This document shows, in pieces, positions 52,301 to 64,000 of a DNA stretch of 64,000 bases. This stretch comes from Balanoglossus misakiensis (lineage: Eukaryota > Hemichordata): contig CM082580.2 of the NCBI GenBank assembly GCA_040954595.2, positions 14,198,001-14,262,000 on the forward strand. Direction: 5' to 3'. Made by a program: the position numbers and the translations under genes. The notes under the pieces were generated by a model, which saw nothing but the letters and a program-made list of their open reading frames with translations, made no database searches and was not told where the DNA came from. Position 1 is the stretch's first letter, and every line of letters begins with the position of its first letter.

Positions 52301-54404
52301 CAAGTTCATTTCGAGCTTATTGTTTCGCTGAATTGAGGTGACATTAACTGGATTATCCCCTCGGAGAATAGGCTATTAAATCGCTGTTTTTAATATTTCC
52401 TGACTAGTGGCTTAGAAGTCCTGGAAGTGCCGTGGCACAGTGCTCTAAAAACGGGGGAAGTTCTGGCACTCCTCGGCCGCGCTCTGTGACATGACCGTTT
52501 TCTGCATGGCATTGCGGAGGCTGTGTCCACACTGCGCTGAACACCACCGAAAATATCGACATGATAAATCTCGTTTTGTACAAGGATTAATTGATTTCTC
52601 ATACAGCGCGCTACATTACCTTCAATTTCATCTGCTGATTTTGCACATGAAAGACTGTTTTCCCCCAAGGAACGCTTTTTTTTCAGAATATTGGGAATAA
52701 GGGATCATACATACGTGCATACAGAGGTATCGACACGGAAAGAAAGGACAATTAACCTTTGAACCACACCGTGATCAACTCAAAACCACGTGATGAAGTT
52801 ACGGGAAACTAAAATTCATACCAAGTTACCTGCGTCGACTTTAGAAATTTATAAAAAAAATCGAGTCTGGTCTTGTGTCCTTATATTGGGATTCCTTCGT
52901 TACGATTTGAGTCGACCGCTTCGCTAGATTTGTTGTAAGTTGTGGTTCAGTCCAGAGATACGTCAGAGATGCGGACATACATTACAGGGTCAACGCACGG
53001 ATCAGTAAATTGTATGGCGCGACTACGTTGCACACCTGTTACAAGAGCGCGAGTGTAATTGGCCAATCAGAATTATCGGGGACTAGTTCGATTGCCACCG
53101 TGTCTAACTGTCTGTCCTCGCTGCAATTTCTAGTTTCAGCTGAGACACAGAAAACTCTGATCAACGCTGCTCCTCTCTAGAAAAAGCAATTTTCACAGTT
53201 CGAAACACCATGTACGACTTTGCAGAAGACCTTTGTCCAGTATGGTAAAAAGTGACGAGGGCCTAAATTGAGATAATCTGGTGCACATAGTAAAATCCAT
53301 TATCTGGAAAAATGATGTGTCGACAAGAAATAACTCGAACATTTCCGAAACGGTAGTTGGCATACAAACACAGGACCACTTCAGTCACCGAATATTGAAA
53401 CCGCATATGCCTTCACGACCGGTAAACACGCGTGCTTGGTGCTTCAACCGAGCAGTGTGCGTAAAACGCATTACACGCACTCGAACTCGTAAAACTAAGG
53501 TTAAAAACATTCCGCGTTACGGCGCGTACCAAGAAAATTTCATAGATTCTTGTATTCCTGCTGCCTAGCTACTATGGCAGCTTTCCAGTAGTCGGGATAA
53601 TTAATTTCAACGTTGGAGAGTTCGACAAACAATGTAGTGTTGGTAGAAGTCGGACGAGCTAACGGAAAGTAAACTATTATATTAATTTATGGGCGCTGTG
53701 TCCCGTACTCGGTAAATATCAGATCAAGTGCCACCTTAATGAAGGCCAGGTTTCTGCTATGTTACCCTATCACCAAGTTCCAACGTTTCGAACAAGTCCT
53801 GTTTAATTCTGTTTTATGTGATCAGAACCAGCAAGTTATATTTCGAACCGGTCTAATAAGCTTATATTTTGCGCCAGGTCAATATGCAAATATGCTAATA
53901 TATAAAACTCAGCCATCCTTATTTCCATAGTGCGCCTTAAGGGCTCTTAGGATAAAATACTTCTTGTTGCGCATTGATAAAAGTTACGAGTCTGGGTTAA
54001 CTTCTCGATATTCTGCAGTGTAATTTATTCATGCTGGCCAGCCCTTGTTTATCAATTTTGATTGGCGTTTATTCCATTAAGGAGCACAGCTAAATCACCA
54101 ATGCTAATGGTCTCTTCTGTGAGTTATCGTCCAAGCATTCGCCAAATTTTGCAGCTATCGTTTAGTCAAATATTCGACTCGTTATTATCACAGCTATTTT
54201 TGATACCATTCCCTGTTCAATTTAAAATGTAGTAAAAACCAGCCAGAATAAGTCCGTAACCCACAGAATGGCTATGCATATGTATATTAAGGCGGACACT
54301 CCGAACTCTGGAAATTGCGATAGCCTGATGTGAAGATGATCGGACGTTAATTTTGGAAATGCAATGTCGTGAAAAAATCACAGCTTCTTATTCTAAAGAT
54401 TTTT

Positions 54405-54478
54405 TCATATGTAAATTATTACTGGTATGTTAATCATATGCACATAATTAGCATGTAAATCATATGTACATAATAAGC
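54405..54478. repeat. AT-rich near-tandem repeat with homeodomain/POU-like cores
   Basis: AATCATATG(C/T)ACATAAT(T/A)AGC occurs at 54432 and again at 54458 (period 26), preceded by a related CATATGTAAATTATTA block. The cores ATGTAAAT and TAATTA recur. It could be an enhancer core or simply AT-rich drift. Confidence 0.45.
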
Positions 54479-55847
54479 CTTGAGGATTCAGCTGTTGACC
54501 AATCAGCGATACTTTTGTCGGACTATGCATGCTCCTCATCGAAATTCAACCTACACGAGTGCATTCTGCAAACGACAAACCAGTTTGGCAAATGAAATAT
54601 CCTGACCTCTAGGCCTACATCACGTCAAGTGACGGAAAAAAATGATTTAGAGATATCTATACCTGAGACGACCAGTTTTAAAAATCAAAGTGAGAGGCAT
54701 TTTCAGTCATGCACGAGTCTACACGATTTCTTGAAAACCAAAAAATGCTTAAACTAGTTTATAATATTTACACTGTCGTAAATTTGCCTGAATGTAAGAG
54801 GAGAAATCCGTGCTATGACTACACGTTTGGTTAAATTAAACATCGGTTTGTTTACATTTAGAAATTCGGCAGGTTTGTGGACTCATGGCGAATCGGCTTC
54901 CTATTTCGCATTTCCTTTGAAGACAAATGATTATGTACACGTCGTCTGAAAACACAAATGTGGCATCAGGTAACCGGATCAGAAAAATTTCCGTCGGGAT
55001 AAAGTGCTCCAAATATCCCGCCACGGAATGAAAAAAAAACTCGGCGCTTTAATCGGGTAATTTTACAACAATTTAAACATGGCTATTTGTATTGTGGAGG
55101 TTCTGTGTAGGCACGTGTTAGTCACGTGGCGTGGCTCCAACACATACCATTTACGATGCCTGTGATCTGAACGATAATGATCAAAAATGGCGGTTCGTTT
55201 TTTACGTGGGATGGAATCTTCAGTCGAGTGATCACTGGTTCAAGCAATCCTTCTTTCCAGTGAAAACAATCCATTCTCCCGGTGATTTCAGTAAAAACTT
55301 TTCTCGTCACCAAACCGAAGTCCACCGATAACGTTTGAAACACGGACCGTATATTTAAGTTTCTGCAACACCGGCCAAATGTAGTTTCTCTTCGATCACA
55401 AGTAGCCTCCTCTAAAAGTCTTATCGTAATCACATATAGTCATACCATCATCCATCATCATGCACATAGTTATCGGCTATCTTTTGTTTTCGTCTGCTCT
55501 AGTCATACAAATAATCCAATTTATTTGCCAAAGTAACAGGATTAACCGTCTATTTTATTGATTGACTTCAAGTTCTTTAAAATAAACGTGCAGTTGGAAA
55601 ATTAATATGTTACCGTCGCCTCTAGAAAGCGACGATAGTGTACTGAAACGACAGCCGCCAAATAGCAATTGCCTCGTCAGGTACATGACGTCACCGTCTA
55701 AGGCGAGCAAATGCAAGCGCAATCCCGATAATGTGGATCCCGTCATCTAATCTAGACAATCATACAATTTAATGGAATTAAATTCGGCTTGTGGCAAGTG
55801 TGCGCTGCGATAAAATAGACTATGAGCCGTAGATACGCAGCGCATGG

Positions 55848-55854
55848 TATAAAA
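55848..55854 (+). promoter_or_regulatory. Isolated TATA box (candidate promoter)
   Basis: TATAAAA within GGTATAAAAGTAG is followed about 150 nt later by an acceptor-like TTCTTCTACCCAG. No convincing coding exon follows, so the target gene, if any, is unknown. Confidence 0.25.
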
Positions 55855-58800
55855 GTAGTTAGCGCTGTACGAGAGTGTGATGCCGAGAGTTGAAGTTTGT
55901 CCTCTCTGCTATTCATCACGCCGGTCCATTTTACTTATTGGTCGGAGAGAGCAACCTCAAACGTCACTATTGTGCTTCTTCTTTTCTTTCTTCTACCCAG
56001 AGATGCGGAGTCAGTCGCTTCAATTTACCGATAGCAGTCGTTCACTTGATTAACACATAAGAGTGGTATTCTGTAAAGCGGTCCATGCTTTATGTCATAT
56101 CGCCCCATTCAGTGAAGCCAGCCACCAAATCGTTTTGATATGCCATGTTCTGGGATCGTCGGACGGCAGACAGCCCCTCGTAGACAGGTTGCTCTGTCAA
56201 ATTCGACACTCCACAAAGGAAAATTTCAGTCAGCACCAAAAATGTAGCTTTTCCCCATTATATTAATGCCCGTTTTTTATGAAAGATTAATAAAAGAAAT
56301 AAATTTATAGTGTAGTAAGCCAAGGCAATAATAGTGACAGATGGGGAGCGAGAAAAAACGAGATAAAAGATCATCAAAAGCATAAAATTTGCATATGATT
56401 TGAATGCTAATGACGGCGCAGTTCTGCTATAAACGACTTAAACGCAGCATATGGCCTCATATCCAATGCGAATTCTGCCTTCATATAACAAACATCAAGT
56501 CTGTCAGCTTTTTTGGCTAATTTTAAAAGTTTGATCAACCCACTGTGCACTTTAACTAGCAGTGTAGCCACTACAGCGAGACATTTGACAGACATTCGCC
56601 GGAGCAAATAAAGCTGAGAGCTACACGGATTTTATACCGCCAAGGAAACTCCACTCATCCCGGTATATTGAAACCAAGTGACAGCTAGAAAACCTACGAA
56701 TCTACGTCAGAATTCTTGTGCCAGTTCAGAGAAAACTGTTCCAGGTAGGCGAAGTTTTTTTTATACTTTTATATAGTAACTCGCGTGTTTTGCATTGTAT
56801 TGTGTTTGCCATGACAATGGACGGCCCGAAATATGAACTTTAAAAAGTGAAGTTGCGGAACGCGACTGAACCGGCAGTTTCGCAAGTCTATTTTGAAAGA
56901 AAATTCAACTTGGTAGATCTGGCATTTGAAGACGACGTTACTTCTCGAAACATAATTTTAAAAGTGTCAGCGCAAAGCTTGTCAATAGAAGTATAGAAGT
57001 AAAATGAAATTATCGACCACACTGGCAAAATTACAGAAAAGCTAGTACATGTACTTCATGACTTTCGATGTCATTGAAGACTTTTTGGTCATTCCATGTA
57101 ATTTTTCGATCAGTCTACACATGTGCCATGATGTGACTGATAGGGTTATTCGGAATTTCAACTGACGGTAAATTTTGCCGCTAACTTGAAATTAACTTTG
57201 GTTGCCGGTCTGGAGTCGGCTCAAATTATCAAACCTCATAATTCAATATTAAAGTGCCTTGTGTCGGCTAATGTTTCAGTGGCCTCTTAGTCAGACTCTC
57301 AGAATGTGAAATCGCGTTGATATGAAAGTGGTTTGGCGACTGAACGATGCCTGCCACCAGTCTCTGACAGATAAAGTTGCCATCCCATGTCACACCAATG
57401 AAATATCTGAAACCGGGGTCGATAGGCTTATCGCGAAGCTAAAGTGTCACTCTCGCTTCAGTTGCAATGAAAAAAGGACAACCGTGCTTCTACTCACGTT
57501 ACCTGTTTTTCAATTTACCTTTCAAGGGAATGTAGCAGCAACTTTTGATTATTTTTACGCGTTAATTTTTGGCTTCAATTTCCCGAAAATCACACTGGAA
57601 GGCCTATGTATTGCATTCGCCGCGGGCTGTTTGAGATCGTGTTTGTGAAACGTCCGACGTGAAATTTTATTGTTGGGAAATGAATTTACGTCGGGACTTA
57701 AAAAAAAACATTTCTGTCAAGATACGAGCCGCGTAGACGTGATCTTTTTTCAACTGGATCTTTCAATATGGAAACGGTGGACGAGCACAGCAAAGTTGAC
57801 AACTGATTTAAAAATACTCTGAAGAAATCTGATTATCAACTGCTACAACAACCGCCCCTTTCATTGCGTATTTCGAACTGTCTGCGCATGGAGTCGCTTG
57901 TTCGCACTCTTTCCAACTTTTAGTTGCAATTTAGAGTGACCACATTGACAAGTAAGTATGTAGATAGCATTATCACTGGTAAATGCACGTATACAGGTTG
58001 GTGGCCATCTGCGCTGTTTTTCCGGACCCGGCATCTATCGGCGAACGAGAATAAGGCAAACACCAGTGACTCGTGCTTCGATAAAGTATCATTAAATTTG
58101 GTTACATGAAATTAGACCACTTCGACAGGGGCCCATAATTCTTGTTGGGTAATTGGCTGTCTATTTATAGTTGGGGGGTAATATCCTAACATCCCCTGGG
58201 CCACTAATTCATTTCATAAGACACATGTGTAGATTTTGCCAATACTCCGCTAATACGGATACTTTCCTGTAATGAAATGGAACACTATTGCCGACACAAA
58301 TGCCTTGCATCGTCACCATTTTAACATGCTAAATACACTACATTAACTTTTTAAAAATATGTTTCTCTTTTCTGTCGTTCTGTTGAATCGCGTTGAAATT
58401 GTTCAACTTTACAACTTATAAAGATAAAATTCACGTTTCGCGAACTCATCGGGTAACCAATTAGGGGATTTTAGTCGAACATTGTGTGTGTGTTTTTATC
58501 TGTACAAGCAAGAAGCTGATCTGTCTTGTTAATGTAATAAAATGAACGGCGTAATTGAAATACGGGAAAAGACCACAGTGTGTTGGGATTAGTTCTATAG
58601 CCATGTTTGGTGCCAAGATCTGGACTCCATCAGAAGTCGACCGCTATGGTTAGATTAATATAATGTAGAAAGAGCTACGGAAAAAAGTCGACATCATATT
58701 TTGATAGTGGCTAACGTTTATGATGGGCGACGACTCTCCTTTCTCGCCCCGCTTCACCCGCCAAGCAAATAGACACGACCGTCTCTCTTTTGGGAATATT

Positions 58801-61316
58801 CCCATCCTCGAAAAGAAGACGAGAAATTTCGGGTGTAATGGGTTTGCACGACCACCTGATCCCCATGCTTATAATACAAAGGCTAGAGCATCGGCAACGA
58901 GACAAGGGATCACGTAGAGCCGACGGCGTTTACATACACCGACTTCATCATTTTGCAGCAAATTGGCGACAAATTAGCGTGTTTATGTCTCTACTGAGGA
59001 AACTCAGTCCCCCCAAAAAGTGTAAGTAAAATGACTCAGTATTATTTTATTAATTCCTTCGCTCAGCTAAACGCATTGGTTGGATTAGTAAATTGGCGAG
59101 GCATTGATATTTGGCCTGAATGCGCCCAAGTACGGCAAAATTATGATTTCAAGGTATAGAGGTTGAGCGTGTACTCTAAGTTCACAGACGGTGACAGAAT
59201 ACAAACTCCCTTGTCATACTGGCCACGCTGTAGCGCACGCTGCATCATAGCACATTGACACACGCTGCTCTCGATGTGTATCACATTTGTACCGAGTGGT
59301 CGCCGAGAGTCCGGCGATAAGTGAACTTCGGAAACAATCAATCGCCAAAGCTTTACGCTGCTTCCGAGTCAAAAGCAATGTCCAATCAGTTGACTAACCA
59401 GACTTATTGTACACGCACACTGAAGAAATTGACCCGGCCCTATTCATACGTTAGGGATCTCTCAATTGTTCCACATTGACTCAGAATGCACCGTGTTTTA
59501 TTTCCACTCTATTGACACGACGGGAGTAATGTTTAGATTCAGCACAAATTTACGATTTTTGATTAAACTGAAACGAATTAGTTGTAACACTATATGGTGG
59601 CAATTTTCATATTGGCTCCGGATATTTGGAGTGTTTGTGTATAATTAGCCCTGCGTATCCTGGAGTTGCACTGACAATTATATAGGGTCGGATGAAATTC
59701 GCCCTTCATGGCGTTTAGATACCTGAACAAAAACACACAGTCGACAATGAAATATAACAAAGCAGGGACTGGAGTGAATGAGATGACGTGCTGAGGTATA
59801 TTTCCGTGGAGTAGAAATATTTTCAGAGGAACAAGATGAGGATCTTTGTTGCGGAAACCTTTAGTTGACTGATTTGTATTCATACTCAGAATCGCATTTT
59901 AGATTGATCATAATGTGATTACTCATTGACAATGTCTTTCTCGGATGACGAGATAACGCGTCCCATTTCATTTGCATAATTTCATAACTTGGGCGCAAAA
60001 TCTGATTAGTCTGGTAGTCTGGGCTTTTCGCCTTTGACGGTTTTCCGACACTCATTACTAACACCAACGCGCCTGTCAACTCATCTCATCGGGTTACTGA
60101 CCGACCGCTCCCTTGTTGTCCAAATATTGTTAAAAACCGTACAAGCGCCAGAATAATTTTCAGACGGGTTTCCATCACTCGTACCAGTTGTCGTACGACA
60201 GAAATGACAAAGCCGGAATATATTTTACACAAATTCACGCGCGTTCACTCGACCCCGCTGACGTCATTCTCCCCCTCCCCAGTGGAGTATTCTGCAAACT
60301 GCCGCTAATCGGCTCGGTAACTGCGCTGTGCTCAACACAATAGAGACATCCACATAGAAGAATTATTTCCAACTCGGTGCATTTTTCAACGTAATTTCTT
60401 GTGACAACGGCGCACCTGTTATTCTTGTAGGAGGGTGGAACGCAATCCCGGAGCGACTCCTAGCGAAAAAGATGCATTTATCAGAAATGTGCCCCCTCGA
60501 GAATCAGCTGATATCGGCATTGTCATTTCACATTTTTCTGAAATGGCAGTGGCTGAATGACCTTGTCTTAATGCGTTACTTTGAGCAAACATTGCCTGTC
60601 CTATTCATTTGATAGTTGACTAATTTTGAACTAAAGTTTGAAAACAATTTAGGAATTGGCAGACGTGGCAGCGGTTATGCACGCACGTGCGATTACATTT
60701 AGCACCGACAAACTACAGCAAAACACAACATAACACTGGACACTTGACAAATCAGAAAATCTTCAATAACGTTGCATCACCAAATATGGATATCGTGTTT
60801 TCGAATAGCCTCTTGATTTCAAGGGGACTCGTCACCTGTCTTCGCAAAAGTACTAAATTAGGAAGACGGAACAAAATGTGTTCTTTTATGGGCACAGCAT
60901 ATAATTCTGACCAATACTAAAATGATAAATACGTGAAAAACGCGCCCTGATTCCGATTTGTGGGTGCACATCATTGTATCGAGAGATCACACTCCAGTGA
61001 GAAATTGAAACCACGTTCACCACAAAATAAAACCGCCGATATTAAAAGCACAAACAGCAGAATTTTTTCCCATCGGAAATTTCAAAGCACTATAAGAAGC
61101 AATATGCCACTCTTGGCGGGATTTCGTGCAACAGACGGTACACTATCCCCTCCAAGCCAATCTTAGTTTTTAACCATATCCGGAAGATCTGGATGCTATC
61201 GAATCACCGATGTCCTTCGAGGCAGACTGGGCGGGTCGCGTGTTTGGGATTTCTCTCTACATTTGTGTGAGGAGTGAAGTATTCCACTGAAGATGCAGTA
61301 TACTTCATTTCCATAT

Positions 61317-61337
61317 GGGGGGGGGAGGGGGGGGGGG
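61317..61337. repeat. G-rich tract
   Basis: Twenty G residues interrupted by one A. Such a run could form a quadruplex on the plus strand. Confidence 0.9.
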
Positions 61338-63740
61338 CAAACTCCCAACCTGGCCCGGCTGCAACGATGCACCCGCAAGAAAAAGTCGCATCTCGAGAGA
61401 AAAAAAAAGAATAGAAATGTTTGCACCTTTTATCCGACTTTGATACTTTCGACGGTAACGGATAAAAACTGTATAATTGTTCAAATGAGGAGAAAACGTA
61501 AAATCCTGGATTAAAGGTCTCTCGCGATTAAAATTTCGAAGTATATATTTGAAAGTCGATGTTTAGTCAAGTGTAAAATCAAAAGACGGGTTGTGTGCAA
61601 GATATAGCCGCCGTGCCCATTGTTCGTACGCGGGACTCCCTGTACAGCGCTTGGCTGGTGGTGCGACCTTAATAACTGTCACAAGTCTATGTTCTTGAAA
61701 CAATACGACAACGATTAGTTTGACAGGTCAAGTATCTTCTGAATGCAATCGCACAGCCCGACCAATCCGCAAACAATGGAGTCCACTTCATTAATTCTAT
61801 CGACGCTATCTTTCTCATCCGCCGGTCAAGTGTTTTTTTGGTGTTTTCCCTACCCTCCCTTCCCGTTTTATATATCTTTTTCCCAAAAGGCTTATCAAGG
61901 CCCTAATGTGGCCTCTCACTTTCACTTATGACGTCAGACATTCACGCCAGATTTTACATCTGCCATAACTTCGTCATTTTCAAAACTGGTCGATAACGAA
62001 GCCGCGCTATTATGTGTAGATGCTTTATCGTAGATTTATGTTCATTCTGTGTGACATATTAACTAATTTTCGCCCGAAGATCAATTCTCATCGTCACCCA
62101 GGAATTATATTGACATTAGTCAGAGAAAAAATGGCGAGAGAGAGACAGTGTATGAAAAGCATAAAGCTACGACTTAATCCCCCTGTTTTACGATCTAATA
62201 CATTGCAAATCGATATTCATAATTGTAACGAGCCGGGCGAGAGGGAGAGGTGGAATTTGTATCCCTGCCAACAGAGGACATGGGGGTTCCATTTAGTCTG
62301 TTGCGTCACGTGACCGCAATTGTAATTTGAAGTTCGATTTCATTTGTGGACAGGCCCTTTGTCTTCGGATGGGCAATTTTCCCGACATGTTCCACTGCAC
62401 GTGGCTATCCCGCTATTCTCTTTATGCAGACAGGTAAACCCTATCGCCTGCTCCTTTCGCCCTCGCCGTTCAGTCTCGTTCAATAAAGCACCGACTGGAA
62501 ATGTTTGGAAACAAAACAGGAGCAGCGGGTTGACAAAAAAAGAGTCGTTCGTTTCTTTAGTGCATGGAATTTTTATACAATATCACGGCACAAGTTGATG
62601 AAACTTTAAAACTCGATATGTTCTGGTGAGGCATAGAAATAATCACATGTCGACAAGGCGTAGTGAGTAATTGCAACCCATTTTGTTTTCTGTCGAGAGG
62701 TAGCTACAGGCAAGAGACTGGAATGCGTATAATTCAGACCACTTTTCCGTGACCTGTGTTGATTTTTAGATCGATGAAATGACGCTAGTTTAATCTCCCT
62801 GATTAGCAAAGTACCGGTACTTGTGTAAAACGAGCCCTCGGGCAATTAAAAATGAATCAACGTGAATCCGCTTGTCGCTGCACATTAGTGAGTGAAGAAA
62901 GAGCCCTGACTAAGATTTGGTTCTTGCCAGACACAGTGCAGAAATTTGCACGCGAAGTGTTCTCAGAATATTCCAAATTAACAATACATGTAATTCCATT
63001 CATCCACCTGGCACTGAAAGTTGCACGTGTCCTGAAAAGCACCGACCAATCAAAATTTAACTCAAATTAAATCTTTTGTTTTATGGCGTTATTCTTGAAC
63101 GTCGCGGGGGAAAGAATTACGCACATTAACACGCAAAGGTTGGTATTTCACAGCGTGTGGTACAAACTTTTTTAGCGGAATTCTAAAACGAGTCGCATAA
63201 AAATCGTCCCACGCGAGTTAATTCGGGCTATACTGTTCAAAAACGACGGGATACAGATAAACGTTTGTAGGGGGTTGGCGTCAGCACCCGCGTGTAAGCC
63301 TATCCGTAAATTGCCGAATTCAAAAGCTCTCGTTGATAATGATATTCATTCATAATATTCAGCTTTGAACTATCGCCGTAGTTTGATCTACGAGACCGTG
63401 ACAAGTCTACGATAACCCGTTTTTTTCTCTTCTGATAGCAAATCTGTGCACACAACCGTTTTTCCAAATTTGGGTTTACCGTGTCCCCGTCTGTGGCAGT
63501 TTTGTGGGTCATAATACAGTTTGATATCAAGACCTCATACTGCGGTAACAAGCGGTTAGTTCTTTTTATTGATATTACATTGACTGATGAAAGTGAACCC
63601 TCCTTCTGGCTGCATTTAATTTTCAAGCTCTTTGCTGTACGCGGAGTACAAAAAGAGTTCACGCACGTTTTAACGTGTATCTATTGTTCCCCTCTTGCGT
63701 TCATGTGTTGCGGTAAATTACTCCTTTGTTCAAGTTTTGT

Positions 63741-63791
63741 CAGAGAGCGAGAGGGAGAGGAGGAGGAAGGGGGGGGGGGGAGAGAGAGAGA
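63741..63791. repeat. Purine-rich GA/G tract
   Basis: GAGA and GGA units surround a 12-nt G run (63769-63780) and are followed by (GA)n and poly-A. It is a purine-only strand that could adopt triplex or quadruplex structure. Confidence 0.9.
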
Positions 63792-64000
63792 TAAAAAAAA
63801 CTACAAAATACAACAGCACTTCCGAGATCCCGGATGAATAACAAGCAAGTGGTATAACCTGGCATGATTGGGGTTGTAAGCATCCACCATTGATTGTCAC
63901 CAAACTTTAAGATTTTGGAGACGCGCGTCTACTGTCATGGGTACACTCGACGTTCTTTCCAACTAATCAAGTGTGATTATGAATCCGCTTTACCGTGGTT

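Larger units (their letters stand above)
45814..64000. other. Intergenic desert, right part
   Basis: No reading frame here matches a known protein and no exon chain could be built; the frames are short and random in composition. Seen: TATA boxes at 49316 and 55848, four full CRE octamers, two GTCACGTGAC decamers (50628, 62305), an AT-rich repeated homeodomain/POU-like block at 54405-54478, and G-rich runs at 61317-61337 and 63741-63791. Everything else shows nothing distinct. A gene with small, fast-evolving exons could be missed. Confidence 0.45.

Overview
The window is eukaryotic nuclear DNA from an animal. Genes are split by short GT-AG introns, intergenic space is AT-rich with many simple repeats, and the decoded proteins are metazoan orthologues. 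RACGAP1, LSM12 and CSTPP1 together with a Twist/paraxis-type bHLH factor point to a marine invertebrate, perhaps a non-vertebrate deuterostome such as a hemichordate or echinoderm. The species cannot be fixed from the sequence alone.

Layout. Bases 1-10.3 kb hold no gene I can support and look like regulatory or intergenic DNA. From 10,506 to 16,755 (+) lies a two-exon bHLH transcription factor with a 5.4 kb intron. From 19.9 to 40.0 kb sits a compact cluster of four housekeeping-type genes in alternating orientation: LSM12 (+, 5 exons); a 20-exon gene on the minus strand for an unusual UBA-UBX-LRR protein; RACGAP1 (+, 17 coding exons plus a second, alternative last exon); and CSTPP1/C11orf49 (-, 7 exons). 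The UBX-LRR gene and RACGAP1 share a divergent promoter of about 0.6 kb. LSM12/UBX-LRR and RACGAP1/CSTPP1 converge tail to tail. All exon chains were joined by hand, and reading frame was kept across every junction.

From 40 to 64 kb there is no confidently recognisable gene. This desert has isolated TATA boxes, CRE and CACGTG motifs, a weak candidate first exon of a secreted protein near 45.2 kb, and a 97-bp hAT-like miniature transposon with intact 8-bp target duplications.

How the genes may work together. RACGAP1 (centralspindlin) and CSTPP1 (tubulin polyglutamylation at centriolar satellites) both act on microtubules. The UBX-LRR protein is predicted to link ubiquitin, p97/VCP and, if the VHL-box-like motif is real, a cullin-2 ligase. 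LSM12 is an RNA- and ataxin-2-associated factor. Nothing in the sequence shows joint regulation except the shared promoter of UBX-LRR and RACGAP1. The main points to follow up are the UBA-UBX-(VHL-box-like)-LRR architecture, the duplicated alternative RACGAP1 C-terminal exons, the hAT-like MITE, the divergent bHLH factor, and an excess of full palindromic CRE octamers in the flanking deserts.
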